Part shown: positions 8,904 through 19,417 of the stretch, piece after piece
Numbering within the stretch: position 1 is the stretch's first letter
Layout: each line of letters starts with the position of its first letter
Source of the DNA: Lysobacter capsici
GTDB taxonomy: Bacteria; Pseudomonadota; Gammaproteobacteria; Xanthomonadales; Xanthomonadaceae
Length of the DNA stretch: 64,000 nucleotides
Direction: 5' to 3'
Assembly: GCF_014779555.2 (NCBI RefSeq)
Contig: NZ_CP094357.1
Span: forward strand, 1,860,001 to 1,924,000
The notes under the pieces: model-generated
The model's database searches: none
Told to the model about the DNA's origin: nothing
The model's input: the letters and a program-made list of their open reading frames with translations, nothing else
Position numbers and translations under genes: made by a program

Positions 8904-10403
8904 TCAGGCCGCCGCTGCCTGCTGCGCATGCGGGCCTTCGCGCAGGGCGCGGCCGACCATCGACACCAGCAGTTCCAGCTCGTCGCTGGCGATGGTGAAG
9001 TTCGGGGTGAAGCGCAGCGAATTGACACCGCCGTGGATCACGCCGATGCCGCGCTCGCGCAGCCATTCCTCGGTGGAGCCGGCGCCGAAGCACTTGAACT
9101 GCGGGGCGAGTTCGCACGAGAACAGCAGGCCGGTGCCCTGGACCTTGGTGATCAGGCCGCCGAGTTCGCTCTTGAGCTTCTCCAGCTTTTCGATCGCCTC
9201 GGCGCCGCGCGCGCGGATGTTGGCGCGCAATTCCGGGGTGACCTGCTGCAGCACGGCGACGGCGACGTCGAGCGCGCGCGGGTTGGTGGTCATGGTGTTG
9301 CCGTACAAACCCTTGCGGTACAGCGAGGCGGCGCGTTCGCCGACCGCGAGCACCGACAGCGGGTACTGGCCGGCGTTGAGCGCCTTGGAGTAGGTCTCCA
9401 TGTCCGGCGCGTCCAGGCCTTCGAAGCCGGGGTAGTCGATGATCGACAGCACGCCGTGCGCGCGCAGGCCGGCCTGGATCGAATCGACCAGCAGCAGCGA
9501 GCCGTGGTTGCGGGTGAGTTCGCGCGCGGCGGCGTAGAACGCCGGCGGCACGCCGCGGCCCGGGTCGCCTTCGCCCATCACCGGTTCCAGGAACATCGCC
9601 TCGACGAACCAGCCGTTGCTGTCGGCATCGGCGAAGGCTTTCTTCAGCGCGTCGATGTCGTAGGGCTCGATGGTGATCATCGAGTCCTCGTGGCGGAAGC
9701 TGGCCAGGTGCTGCACGTAGGCCTTGCGCGAGGAATCCGAATACAGCGCCGGGCGCTCGGTGCGGCCGTGGAAGCTGCCCTTGACCACGATGCGCTTGAT
9801 CGCGCGGCCGGCATGCTTGGCGCCCGGGTCGGTCATCAGCTTGCTGTTGACGTCGGCGATGCGCGCGGCCAGCGAGACCGATTCGGAACCCGAGTTCAGG
9901 CAGAAGAAGCGCTCGTACGGGCAACCGCCGCGTTCGGCGCCGATGGCCGCGCGCAGGGCGCGCTCGAAGCGCAGCTGCGACAGCGACGGGGTCATGATGT
10001 TGGCCATCACCTGCGGCTTGGCCATCGCCGCGATCACCGCCGACGGGGTGTGGCCGAAACCGAGCATGCCGTAGCCGCCGGAGTCGTGCAGCACCGCGCC
10101 CTTGAGGGTGACCACCCAGGGGCCGCGCGCGGACAGGGCGATGTACGGGTTGACCGCGTCGTCGGGATAGAAATTGACGTAGCCGTCCTGGACCGCGTGA
10201 ATCTGCGCGTCTTCGTCCAGATCGAGCAGGTCGGCGTGCAGGTCGCGGATCAGCGCGTATTCGGCGGCGGCGGCGGCGACGGCTTCGGCCAAGTCGGGAT
10301 GATTGACCGCGAAACGCACGATGGTGTCGTCGTCCAGGCCGAGGGTGCGGCGCTTGCCGGCATGGGCGCGCAGCGGCGCGAGTTGGTTGAGCAGGTTGGT
10401 CAT
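8904..10403 (-). CDS. Class III PLP-dependent aminotransferase
   Basis: 499 residues. Fold-type I aminotransferase related to the ornithine/4-aminobutyrate group. NSGSESV provides the phosphate-binding region, LLVDSIQAGL the Asp that contacts the pyridine nitrogen, and ETYSKALNAG the Schiff-base lysine. About 75 residues precede the usual catalytic core, longer than typical 400-430-residue members. ATG 10403 is chosen: GGAG ends 7 bp upstream, while the TTG four codons earlier lies inside that site. Substrate unknown. Its leader may be structured. Confidence 0.88.
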   Translation of the reverse strand: MTNLLNQLAPLRAHAGKRRTLGLDDDTIVRFAVNHPDLAEAVAAAAAEYALIRDLHADLLDLDEDAQIHAVQDGYVNFYPDDAVNPYIALSARGPWVVTLKGAVLHDSGGYGMLGFGHTPSAVIAAMAKPQVMANIMTPSLSQLRFERALRAAIGAERGGCPYERFFCLNSGSESVSLAARIADVNSKLMTDPGAKHAGRAIKRIVVKGSFHGRTERPALYSDSSRKAYVQHLASFRHEDSMITIEPYDIDALKKAFADADSNGWFVEAMFLEPVMGEGDPGRGVPPAFYAAARELTRNHGSLLLVDSIQAGLRAHGVLSIIDYPGFEGLDAPDMETYSKALNAGQYPLSVLAVGERAASLYRKGLYGNTMTTNPRALDVAVAVLQQVTPELRANIRARGAEAIEKLEKLKSELGGLITKVQGTGLLFSCELAPQFKCFGAGSTEEWLRERGIGVIHGGVNSLRFTPNFTIASDELELLVSMVGRALREGPHAQQAAAA

Positions 10404-10560
10404 CTCGATCTCCAAAAGGTGTCCGGCGTCCGGCCGGGTTGACTACGTGGGAGACCGTCCGCCCTCATGGCTGGACGCTCGCAGTTGCAGCAGCCCCCGG
10501 CTGCCAAGCGCCATCTCTCACAAACCGAAGCGGCCCTGAAACGGCCTCTTCGCTAACTCC
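10404..10560 (-). promoter_or_regulatory. Possible structured 5' leader of the aminotransferase gene
   Basis: Read on the minus strand, the leader has an 8-bp closing stem (10514-10521 with 10447-10454, one mismatch), an inner pairing (10507-10512 with 10473-10479, one bulge) and a perfect 6-bp hairpin GCAGCC-GGG-GGCUGC at 10490-10504. A separate long hairpin with a mismatch lies 5' of this at 10526-10552. The ribosome site GGAG is at 10411-10414. It matches no riboswitch class I can name, and high GC makes chance pairing likely enough to keep confidence low. Confidence 0.35.
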
Positions 10561-11310
10561 TTGAAATGCCGGAACCTCGCGCAAGAATTTTGCGTGGCGC
10601 CATCGCCTTTCGACGATTTTTCGTTTCATTTCAATGATTTATGGGAGTCTATCACGTCCCCTGAGCGCCGATAACCCCCTGGGGGTACGGCGGTTTATCG
10701 GGTGCGCCGCGGCGCCGATCCGGCGCTGGTGACGCTTGTCACCGGCGATGGATGCTTTCGCCCACTGCCGCGGCCGCGGCGTGGCGCCGACAGTGAAGTC
10801 ACCTTCCGGCCAGCCGCGTGGAGCCGCTCATGACCGCGATCCATCCGTTCCATCGTGTTGTCGCCGCCACCGTGCGCATCGGTGGCGCGGCGGCCGCCGT
10901 GGCGCCGTTGCCCGGCGCGCTGGCGCCGTGGCTGCGCTACCGCTGCGGCTCCGCGAGCGCCGCGCCGATCGCCAAGCGCGACGTCGACGGGCGTCGGCGC
11001 GATGCCGCTTCGGCGCGGAGCCCTTGAGTTCGTCGCCGCGCGCCCGCCATGCCGCAGATGCGAACGATCGCGCCTGCTCGCGCATCGACGCGGTGATCGC
11101 GCGTCGCGCGCGGCGTGAGCGTTGCGTCGGCAAGGGACGCATTCGCGATCGAAGCCGTCGAACTCCGTTAAAGTCCGCAACGACCGCGACCCGCGGTCGG
11201 CCTGAATCGTTCAGATCGACCCGTTTGCATCGTCGCGCTCCGATCATCCGCCGTCGAGCTGCACGCACCCGCTCAGCGCGGGTGCCGATCGCACCGTAGG
11301 ACCTTCGAAC
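10561..11310. other. Gap without a supportable gene
   Basis: The first 100 bp, including ATTTTTCGTTTCATTTCAAT, is distinctly AT-rich for this genome and is a plausible promoter region for the aminotransferase gene. From about 10680 onward the sequence is GC-rich and repetitive in CG dinucleotides. Several frames stay open (for example 10736-11299 plus), but they translate to Arg/Ala-rich strings with no domain or ribosome site that I trust. Confidence 0.5.
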
Positions 11311-12495
11311 ATGCGTTTGCACACTCCGCCGATCGACACCCAAGACAACCTGCTGGGTTGGCACCTGGCGTCGTTGCTGTACTTGAGTTTCGTGTTCATC
11401 CCGCTGTTCTTCTGGCAGCCGCCGTGGTGGATCATCGCCATGGCGATCGCTTCGGTGGTCGCGTTCCTGCCGATCTACTGGGCGTTCTATCGCGGCGGTT
11501 CCAAGCTGCGCCTGTGGCTGGTGCTGGCGGTCGCGGGCATCGGTTACGGGGTGTTGCCGTACGGGATAGGCGGCGGCACCTATCTGATCTTCGCCGCCGG
11601 CATGATCGCCAGTTTCCTGCCGCGCTGGCACGGGCTGGCGCTGGCGGTGGCGCTGTTCGCGATCTTCAGCGTCGAGGCGCTGTGGATTCTTCCGCCGGAG
11701 TTCTCGCCGGTGTCGAGCGTGCTGATCCAGACCCTGGTCGGCGCGATCGTCTACGCCGGCGTGCTGGCCGCGCGTTCGCGCGAGCTGCGCAACGCCGAGC
11801 TGCGCCTCACTCAAGAGGAAGTGCGGCGTCTAGCCAGCCTGGCCGAGCGCGAACGCATCGGCCGCGATCTGCACGATCTGCTCGGCCACACCTTGTCGGT
11901 GGTGGTGCTCAAGTCGCAGCTGGCCGCGCGCTTGCTCGAACACGACAAGAAGGCCGCACAGGACCAGATCTGCGAAGTCGAGCGGGTCGCGCGCGAAGCG
12001 CTGACCCAGGTGCGCGAAGCGGTCGCCGGCATCCGCGCCAACGGCCTGCAGGCCGAACTCGCGGCGGCGCGGCTGGCCTTGCTCGGCGGCGAAATCAGCC
12101 TGGATCACAAGCTCGCGCCGGTGGATATCCCGCTCAACGTCGAGGCCGCGCTGGCGCTGGCGCTGCGCGAATCGGTGACCAACGTGCTGCGGCATGCGCG
12201 CGCGCGCCGGGTCGATGTCGAACTGACCCAGGACGCGCGCGGCGGCATCGTGCTGCGCATCGCCGACGACGGTCGCGGCGGCGTGAGCGGCGAGGGCCAC
12301 GGCCTGACCGGCATGCGCGAACGCCTGCATTCGGTCGGCGGCGTGGTCGAAATCGAAAGTCCGCACGGCGCCGGCACGCGCCTGAGTCTGCTGGTGTCGC
12401 GCGAGGCGCTCGCCGCCGCGCGCCGGCTGCCGGCGCCCGCCGCCACTCCCGGGACCGCGCGCGAGCCGGTCCTGCTCGAACGAGGTACCGCATGA
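11311..12495 (+). CDS. DesK-type sensor histidine kinase
   Basis: 394 residues. N-terminal block of about five membrane helices (roughly 18-155), a short coiled region, then a HisKA_3 dimerisation domain with phospho-acceptor His188 in GRDLHDLLGHTLS, and a HATPase domain with the N-box (ESVTNVLRHA) and G-boxes (ADDGRGG, GHGLTGMRER). This layout is the DesK/LiaS family, in which membrane state is often sensed through the helices; the stimulus here is inferred only. The stop codon overlaps the regulator's ATG (ATGA). Confidence 0.92.
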   Translation: MRLHTPPIDTQDNLLGWHLASLLYLSFVFIPLFFWQPPWWIIAMAIASVVAFLPIYWAFYRGGSKLRLWLVLAVAGIGYGVLPYGIGGGTYLIFAAGMIASFLPRWHGLALAVALFAIFSVEALWILPPEFSPVSSVLIQTLVGAIVYAGVLAARSRELRNAELRLTQEEVRRLASLAERERIGRDLHDLLGHTLSVVVLKSQLAARLLEHDKKAAQDQICEVERVAREALTQVREAVAGIRANGLQAELAAARLALLGGEISLDHKLAPVDIPLNVEAALALALRESVTNVLRHARARRVDVELTQDARGGIVLRIADDGRGGVSGEGHGLTGMRERLHSVGGVVEIESPHGAGTRLSLLVSREALAAARRLPAPAATPGTAREPVLLERGTA

Positions 12496-13094
12496 TCCGT
12501 TTGTTGCTCGCCGAAGATCAGGCCCTGGTACGCGGCGCGCTTGCCGCGCTGCTGAACCTGGAACCCGACATCGAAGTCGTCGCCGAAGCCGGCGACGGCG
12601 CCACCGCCTGGGAGGCGGTCAAACGCGTCCAGCCCGACATGGTGGTGACCGATATCGAGATGCCGGGCATGACCGGCATCGACCTGGCGATGCGGGTGCG
12701 CGATTCGGGCATGCCGACCCGGGTGGTGATCGTTACCACGTTTGGCCGCGCCGGTTATCTGCGTCGGGCGATGGATGCAGGCGTGCGTGGTTATCTGCTC
12801 AAGGACGCGCCGGCCGGGCAATTGGCCGAAGCCTTGCGTCAGGTGCATCGCGGCGGTCGCGCGATCGACCCGCAACTGGCGGTCGCCGCGTGGAGCGACG
12901 AAGACCCGCTGACCGAGCGCGAGCGCCAGGTGCTGCGGCTCGCCGGCGAAGGCCTGTCCACCGCCGAGATCGGCGAGCGGCTGCATTTGAGCCAGGGTAC
13001 GGTGCGCAATTATTTGTCGGAAGCGATCGGCAAGCTCGACAGCAGCAACCGGATCGAGGCGTATCGGCGGGCTCGGCAGAACGGTTGGCTGTAA
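12492..13094 (+). CDS. DesR-type NarL/FixJ response regulator
   Basis: 200 residues. Receiver domain with acidic pocket AEDQ at 7-10 and phosphorylated Asp54 (VVTDIEMPG), the switch Thr in VTTFG and Lys in LLKDAP. It is followed by a LuxR-type helix-turn-helix (LTERERQVLRLAGEGL... LSQGTVRNYLSEA). Cognate partner of the kinase whose gene it overlaps by 4 bp. Its targets cannot be read from the window: no desaturase or ABC transporter gene adjoins it, unlike many DesKR loci. Confidence 0.93.
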   Translation: MIRLLLAEDQALVRGALAALLNLEPDIEVVAEAGDGATAWEAVKRVQPDMVVTDIEMPGMTGIDLAMRVRDSGMPTRVVIVTTFGRAGYLRRAMDAGVRGYLLKDAPAGQLAEALRQVHRGGRAIDPQLAVAAWSDEDPLTERERQVLRLAGEGLSTAEIGERLHLSQGTVRNYLSEAIGKLDSSNRIEAYRRARQNGWL

Positions 13095-13140
13095 GCCTGC
13101 CGCTCCGGGTTTCCCCCTGATCGCAGCCTCGATGCCTACC

Positions 13141-13226
13141 TGTAGGAGCGGCGCAAGCCGCGACCGCGACCTCTCGACTGCGCTGCAACCTGCAAGAACG
13201 CGGTCGCGGCTCGCGCCGCTCCTACA
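13141..13226. repeat. REP doublet (REPIN), GTAG heads outward
   Basis: Direct unit TGTAGGAGCGGCGCAAGCCG at 13141 and inverse unit ending GCCGCTCCTACA at 13226 enclose about 30 bp. The same 28-bp unit recurs at 30891-30955 and 42371-42452. GTAG-headed REPs of this form are normally mobilised by a RAYT transposase, and none is present in this window. The gap continues to the queA start (13432) without other features. Confidence 0.85.
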
Positions 13227-13432
13227 GGGGTTGCCAAAACGCCACCTGGGCGGGTCGTCCGATCAGGGACATCGTCCACTTTTGCCGATCCACCCAACAC
13301 CCCGGATAATGGCCGCCTTCCCGATCCCGGCCCCGGCGCTAGCCGCCGTCCGGCATCGCCCGCGTCCGCCCGTCCGAGCCGGCTAGCACCGGCCCGTCCC
13401 CCGCGACGCCTCGCGCCCAACGATCCGGTTTC

Positions 13433-14482
13433 TTGAAAAAGTCCGATTTCAACTACGAACTCCCGCCCGAGCTGATCGCCCAGGCGCCCCTGGCCGAGCG
13501 TTCGGCCAGCCGCCTGCTGGTGGTCCCGCCCGCTCCCGCGCCGCGCGAGGACCGGGTGTTCAGCGATCTGCCGCAGCTGCTGCAGCCCGGCGACCTGCTG
13601 GTGTTCAACGACACCCGGGTGATCCCGGCGCGCCTGTTCGGGCAGAAAAGCACCGGCGGGCGGGTCGAGATCCTGATCGAGCGCCTGCTCGGCGGCAGCG
13701 AGGCGCGGGCTCAGCTCGGCGTGAGCAAATCGCCGAAGCAAGGCGCGCGCATCGCCCTGGACGCCGGCGGCGAGGCCGAGGTGCTCGGCCGCGACGGCGA
13801 GTTCTACCGCCTGCGCTTCCACGTGCCCGAATCGCTGGAGCAATGGCTGCTGCACGCCGGCCGCCTGCCGCTGCCGCCGTACATCCAGCGCGAGCCCGGC
13901 CAGGACGACGACGAGCGCTACCAGACCGTGTTCGCGCGCGAAATCGGCGCGGTCGCCGCGCCGACCGCGGGCCTGCATTTCGACGAAGCGCTGCTGGCCC
14001 AACTGCGCGAACGCGGGATCGAATTCGGCCACGTGACCCTGCACGTCGGCGCCGGCACCTTCCAGCCGGTGCGCGCCGACAGCCTCGACCAGCACGTGAT
14101 GCACAGCGAGTGGCTCAACGTCGGCGCCGGCCTGATCGAACAGATCCGCCGTTGCCGCGCGCGCGGCGGGCGGGTGATCGCGGTCGGCACGACGGTGGTG
14201 CGCGCGCTGGAAAGCGCGATCCGCCTGAACCCGGCCGACGACGGCGAACTGCTGCCGTTCGCAGGCGAAACCCGCTTGTTCATCCTGCCGGGCTATCGGA
14301 TCACCTCGGTCGACGGCCTGATCACCAATTTCCATCTGCCCGAAAGCACCTTGCTGATGCTGGTGTCGGCGTTCTCGGGCAAGGAGCAGGTGTTCGCCGC
14401 GTACGAACACGCGATCGCGCAGCGCTACCGCTTCTTCTCCTACGGCGACGCGATGCTGCTGTGGCCACTCGCAGCCGATTAG
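13433..14482 (+). CDS. queA: S-adenosylmethionine:tRNA ribosyltransferase-isomerase
   Basis: 349 residues. Transfers and rearranges the ribosyl part of SAM onto preQ1 at tRNA position 34 to give epoxyqueuosine. Diagnostic blocks: YELPPELIAQAPLAERSASR at the N-terminus, FNDTRVIPARLFG, APTAGLHFD, LHVGAGTFQPVR, and NFHLPESTLLMLVSAF. The start is a TTG: MKKSDFNYELP matches the family N-terminus and no in-frame ATG is available. Length compares with 356 in E. coli. tgt lies 162 bp downstream, so the two queuosine enzymes are adjacent as usual. Confidence 0.97.
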   Translation: MKKSDFNYELPPELIAQAPLAERSASRLLVVPPAPAPREDRVFSDLPQLLQPGDLLVFNDTRVIPARLFGQKSTGGRVEILIERLLGGSEARAQLGVSKSPKQGARIALDAGGEAEVLGRDGEFYRLRFHVPESLEQWLLHAGRLPLPPYIQREPGQDDDERYQTVFAREIGAVAAPTAGLHFDEALLAQLRERGIEFGHVTLHVGAGTFQPVRADSLDQHVMHSEWLNVGAGLIEQIRRCRARGGRVIAVGTTVVRALESAIRLNPADDGELLPFAGETRLFILPGYRITSVDGLITNFHLPESTLLMLVSAFSGKEQVFAAYEHAIAQRYRFFSYGDAMLLWPLAAD

Positions 14483-14632
14483 CCCCGCCGACCTGGCCCG
14501 AAGCGACAAAGCCGCAAGCCGTCCTGGCGGAATCGTCCGCAACCGACGCCAGGCGGGCACCCGCGCAGTCGCAATCGCAATGACTACCGAATCCTCTTTC
14601 CCGCGCGACGCTCCATGCGCCTCACCATATAA

Positions 14633-15751
<1,119 letters not shown>

Positions 15752-15757
15752 AAAGCC

Positions 15758-15825
15758 GTTCGCCCGCAAGCGGGCGAACTCCCCATCCCCCTGTCCCGTT
15801 AACGGGAGAGGGCAGGGGTGAGGGC
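15758..15825. repeat. Perfect hairpin and a CTCTCCCG-type intergenic repeat after tgt
   Basis: GTTCGCCCGC-AA-GCGGGCGAAC (15758-15779) is a perfect 10-bp stem without a following T run, so a doubtful terminator. It joins CCCATCCCCCTGTCCCGTTA and GGGAGAGGGCAGGGGTGAGG, one copy of the repeat found twice at 44655-44977. Confidence 0.7.
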
Positions 15826-16028
15826 CCGACCGTCGATCCCGAATCCCGTCCCGGCCGTACCGCGGGGGCGCGGGCAGGGCGCGAAGGTCGTCCCAGCCGC
15901 GCCCGGGCTCTGTCCCAGGCCGGCGAACGCCTCGTAAAACCGTGCGCTGGCGCCCATTTGGGCCCCGGCCGTAGCCCCCACCCAGCCGTGGCATAATCCC
16001 CGGCTATTTTTCGCTCCAGGACTTTCCG

Positions 16029-16379
16029 ATGAATCTGCTCGACCTCCTGATCGCTCCGGCCTATGCCCAAGCAGCGGGCGCCGCTCCGAAGGCCGGCTTC
16101 CTTGGCGGCTATGAGAGCCTGCTGCTCCCGTTGGTGCTGATCGCGGTGATGTACTTCCTGATCTTCCGCCCGCAGGCCAAGCGCGCGAAGGAACACCGCT
16201 CGATGCTCGAAAAGCTGTCCAAGGGCGACGAAGTGCTGACCAACGGCGGCATCGCCGGCACCGTCGCCGATATCGGCGAGAACTTCATCACCGTGGAAAT
16301 CGCCGCCAACGTGCGCATCCGCGTGCAGAAGGGCGCGATCGCCAATGTTTTGCCCAAGGGCACCTTGAAGTCGGCCTGA
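16029..16379 (+). CDS. yajC: Preprotein translocase accessory protein YajC
   Basis: 116-residue inner-membrane partner of SecDF. A short periplasmic N-terminus (MNLLDLLIAPAYAQAAG) precedes one membrane helix (about 30-50, LLLPLVLIAVMYFLIFRPQ), whose FLIFRPQ exit motif is the family hallmark. A small cytoplasmic SH3-like domain (GDEVLTNGGIAGTV) ends the protein. TGGCATAAT at about 15985-15993 is a plausible extended -10 element. secD follows 58 bp downstream. Confidence 0.97.
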   Translation: MNLLDLLIAPAYAQAAGAAPKAGFLGGYESLLLPLVLIAVMYFLIFRPQAKRAKEHRSMLEKLSKGDEVLTNGGIAGTVADIGENFITVEIAANVRIRVQKGAIANVLPKGTLKSA

Positions 16380-16437
16380 GCCGACGCCACGCCATTTTTA
16401 CAAGCGGCGACCGGGGAGGTTGCCGCAGGGGTTCTCG

Positions 16438-18300
16438 ATGCTGACCTTCGCGCGCTGGAAATACTTCGTCATCCTGCTAGTCCTTGTGGTCAGCGTGATC
16501 TACGCGCTGCCCAATGCCTATCCGCAGGACCCATCGGTACAGATTTCCGCGGCGCGCAGTGACGGCGTCCAGGTCAACGCGAGCCTGGCCAAGAAGGTAG
16601 AAAGCCTGCTCAGCCAGGCCAAGATCCCGTCCAAGTCGATCAAGGTCGAGGACCAGGGCAACCTGCTGGTGCGTCTGGAAGACACCGACCAGCAGACCCG
16701 CGCCGCCGACCTGCTGCGTCCGCAACTGGGCAACGACTACGTGGTGGCGCTGAGTCTGGCCCCGACCGCGCCGGCTTGGCTGGAATTCCTGCGCGCCAAG
16801 CCGATGCCGCGCGGCCTCGACCTTCAGGGCGGCGTGCACTTCGTCATGCAGGTCGATCAGGCCAGCGCGATCGACAAGCGCCTGGACGCTTACGTCGAAG
16901 ACGTCCGCTCGACCCTGCGCGATAACCGCGTGCCGTACACCTCGGTGGTCCGCCGCGGCAACGAGGCGCTGGTCGCCACCCTCGGCACCGGCGCCGACAC
17001 GGCCAAGGCGCAGAGCCAGTTGCGCACCGCGTTCCCGACCCTGACCCAGAACCTTCAGGATCAGACCCTGACCCTGGAAGTGCCGCAGGCCGAACTGCAG
17101 CGCATCTCGCTGGAAGCCATCGAACAGAACCTCAACACCCTGCGCAACCGCATCAACGCCTTCGGCGTGGCCGAGCCGGTGATCCAGCGCCAGGGCACCG
17201 ACCGCATCGTGATCCAGCTGCCGGGCCTGCAGGACACGGTCGAGGCCAAGCGCCAGATCGGCGCGACCGCGACCTTGGAATTCCGCGCGGTGATCGGCAA
17301 CGAAGCCACCGCCGACGCGGCGGTGCGCGACCGCAGCGTGCCGCCGGATGCGCGCGTGTACTACACCGAGACCAAGCAGCCGCTGCTGCTGTCCAAGCGC
17401 CTGCTGGTGTCGGGCGAGCAACTGGTCAACGCCCAGCCGATGACCGACCCGCAGGACGGCCGCCAGGGCGTGTCGATCACGCTCAACAGCGTCGGCGGCC
17501 AGCGCATGCTCGACCACACCCTGGAAAACGTCGGCAAGCGCCTGGGCATCGTGTATGTCGAGCAGACCCCGATCACCGCGATCGTCGACGGCAAGGAAGT
17601 GCAGACCATCCGCACCGACGAGCGCGTGATCAACTCGGCCGAAATCAAGGGCGTGTTCGGCAAGAACTTCCAGACCACCGGCCTGAGCGCGGAAGAATCC
17701 AAGGCCCTGGCCAGCCAGCTCAAGTCCGGCGCGCTGGCCGCGCCGATGATCTTCGTCGAAGAGCGCGTGGTCGGCCCGAGCCTGGGCGCCGAGAACGTCA
17801 AGCGCGGCACCATGGCGGTGGCGTACTCCTTCATCTTCGCGCTGAGCTTCTTCCTGATCTACTACCGCATGTTCGGCCTGATCACCTGCATGGCGCTGGT
17901 GCTCAACCTGCTGATGGTGGTGGCGCTGATGTCGATCGTCGGCGCGACCATGAGCCTGCCCGGCTTCGCCGGCCTGGCCTTGTCGGTGGGCATGTCGGTC
18001 GACGCCAACGTGCTGATCAACGAACGAATAAGAGAAGAACTGCGCGCCGGGATACCGCCGCAGACCGCGATCGCGACCGGTTACGACAAGGCCTCGGGCA
18101 CCATCTTCGACTCCAATATGACCGCGCTGCTGGCCGGCGTGGCCCTGTACGCCTTCGGTACCGGTCCGCTGCAGGGCTTCGCGATCACCATGATCGTCGG
18201 CATCCTGACCTCGGTGTTCACCGCCGTCACCGTGTCGCGCGGTATCGCCACGCTGATCTACGGTGGCAACCGCCGCAAGCTCAAGTCCATCGCGATCTGA
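16438..18300 (+). CDS. secD: Protein translocase subunit SecD
   Basis: 620 residues. RND-type inner-membrane protein that uses the proton gradient to help pull exported proteins out of SecYEG. N-terminal helix (WKYFVILLVLVVSVIYALPN), large P1 periplasmic region starting with RGLDLQGGVHF, then five membrane helices including GLALSVGMSVDANVLINERIREEL, which holds the conserved Asp. ATG 16438 fits the family N-terminus and has AGGGG 6 bp upstream; TTG 16420 lies too close to its own GGGGAGG. secF follows after 16 bp. Confidence 0.98.
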   Translation: MLTFARWKYFVILLVLVVSVIYALPNAYPQDPSVQISAARSDGVQVNASLAKKVESLLSQAKIPSKSIKVEDQGNLLVRLEDTDQQTRAADLLRPQLGNDYVVALSLAPTAPAWLEFLRAKPMPRGLDLQGGVHFVMQVDQASAIDKRLDAYVEDVRSTLRDNRVPYTSVVRRGNEALVATLGTGADTAKAQSQLRTAFPTLTQNLQDQTLTLEVPQAELQRISLEAIEQNLNTLRNRINAFGVAEPVIQRQGTDRIVIQLPGLQDTVEAKRQIGATATLEFRAVIGNEATADAAVRDRSVPPDARVYYTETKQPLLLSKRLLVSGEQLVNAQPMTDPQDGRQGVSITLNSVGGQRMLDHTLENVGKRLGIVYVEQTPITAIVDGKEVQTIRTDERVINSAEIKGVFGKNFQTTGLSAEESKALASQLKSGALAAPMIFVEERVVGPSLGAENVKRGTMAVAYSFIFALSFFLIYYRMFGLITCMALVLNLLMVVALMSIVGATMSLPGFAGLALSVGMSVDANVLINERIREELRAGIPPQTAIATGYDKASGTIFDSNMTALLAGVALYAFGTGPLQGFAITMIVGILTSVFTAVTVSRGIATLIYGGNRRKLKSIAI

Positions 18301-18316
18301 CGGGAATACTCCAGAC

Positions 18317-19282
18317 ATGAAAATTTTCCCGCTGACCCTGCTGCCGAACGACGCCAACATCAACTTCATGAAGATGCGGTGGCTGTCGATCGCCATCGCC
18401 GCCATCATCATGTTCGTCGCGATCGGAGCGATGGCCACCCGCGGCTTCAACTTCGCCCTCGACTTCACCGGCGGCAACCTGGTCGAAGTGCACCTGGACA
18501 AGTCCGCCTCGCTCGACACCATCCGCGACAAACTGGCCGCCGACGGTTACGACAGCGCCCAGGTCCAGACCTACGGCTCGGGCAACGAACTGCTGGTGCG
18601 CCTGCAGCCGCGCGAGGGCGACGATTCCTCCGCCGCCACCGCGCACGCCGCCCAGGCGGTGATGAAGGCGGTGACCGCCAGCGGCAACACCGGCAAGATC
18701 CTGCGCAACGAATTCGTCGGTCCCCAGGTCGGCAAGGAACTGGCTCTCAACGGCCTGTACGCGCTGATCTTCGTGGTCGTCGGCTTCCTGATCTACATCG
18801 CCTTCCGCTTCGAATGGAAGTTCGCGGTGGCGGCGATCATCACCACCTTGCACGACGTGATCGTGGTCGCCGGCTGGTTCGCGCTCAGCGGCCACGAATT
18901 CGACCTGACCGTGCTGGCCGGCATCCTGTCGGTGATGGGCTACTCGATCAACGACACCATCGTGGTGTTCGACCGCGTGCGCGAGAACTTCCGTTCGATG
19001 CGCGCCGATCCGGAGACCATCCTCAACCGCTCGATCAACCAGACCCTGTCGCGCACGGTGATCACCTCGTTCGTGGCGTTCCTGACCGTGGTCGCGCTGT
19101 ACATCTACGGCGGCGGTTCGCTGCGCGGCATGGCCGAATCGCAGATGCTCGGCATCATCATCGGCACCGTGTCCTCGATCTTCGTCGCCTGTCCGTTGCT
19201 GACCCTGGGCTTCCTGAAGGTCACCAAGCAGGACTTGCTGCCCAAGGCCAAGGACGACGCGGCGCTGGCGCGTCGTCCGTAA
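18317..19282 (+). CDS. secF: Protein translocase subunit SecF
   Basis: 321 residues. Partner of SecD: first membrane helix near 23-43, periplasmic domain opening with FNFALDFTGGNLVEV, then five helices with GYSINDTIVVFDRVREN, the SecF counterpart of the SecD proton-path motif. ATG 18317 is used; earlier in-frame codons lie inside secD. Length matches E. coli SecF (323). The gene ends at a strong terminator, closing the yajC-secD-secF operon. Confidence 0.98.
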   Translation: MKIFPLTLLPNDANINFMKMRWLSIAIAAIIMFVAIGAMATRGFNFALDFTGGNLVEVHLDKSASLDTIRDKLAADGYDSAQVQTYGSGNELLVRLQPREGDDSSAATAHAAQAVMKAVTASGNTGKILRNEFVGPQVGKELALNGLYALIFVVVGFLIYIAFRFEWKFAVAAIITTLHDVIVVAGWFALSGHEFDLTVLAGILSVMGYSINDTIVVFDRVRENFRSMRADPETILNRSINQTLSRTVITSFVAFLTVVALYIYGGGSLRGMAESQMLGIIIGTVSSIFVACPLLTLGFLKVTKQDLLPKAKDDAALARRP

Positions 19283-19301
19283 CGGTCGGCGTTTGGTTGG
19301 A

Positions 19302-19334
19302 CGAAAAAGGCCGCGCATTGCGCGGCCTTTTTCG
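19302..19334 (+). terminator. Terminator of the yajC-secDF operon
   Basis: CGAAAAAGGCCGCGC-ATT-GCGCGGCCTTTTTCG: a near-perfect stem with A and T tracts, 20 bp after the secF stop. Could act in both directions. Confidence 0.93.
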
Positions 19335-19417
19335 TAGGCGTGGTCACCGATCGGTCGCATGTCCGTGGCCGGCCGCACTCGCTATGCTGCCGTCATTACC
19401 GGCCCGGATGACCGAAC

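Noticed and set aside
10736-11299. Possible 187-residue plus-strand gene and a smaller one at 10830
   Set aside because: Arg/Ala-rich without any fold-like pattern; only weak ribosome sites. Kept as an unexplained gap.
15758-15779. Rho-independent terminator after tgt
   Set aside because: The 10-bp stem is perfect but no T run follows; listed only as a hairpin within the repeat region.
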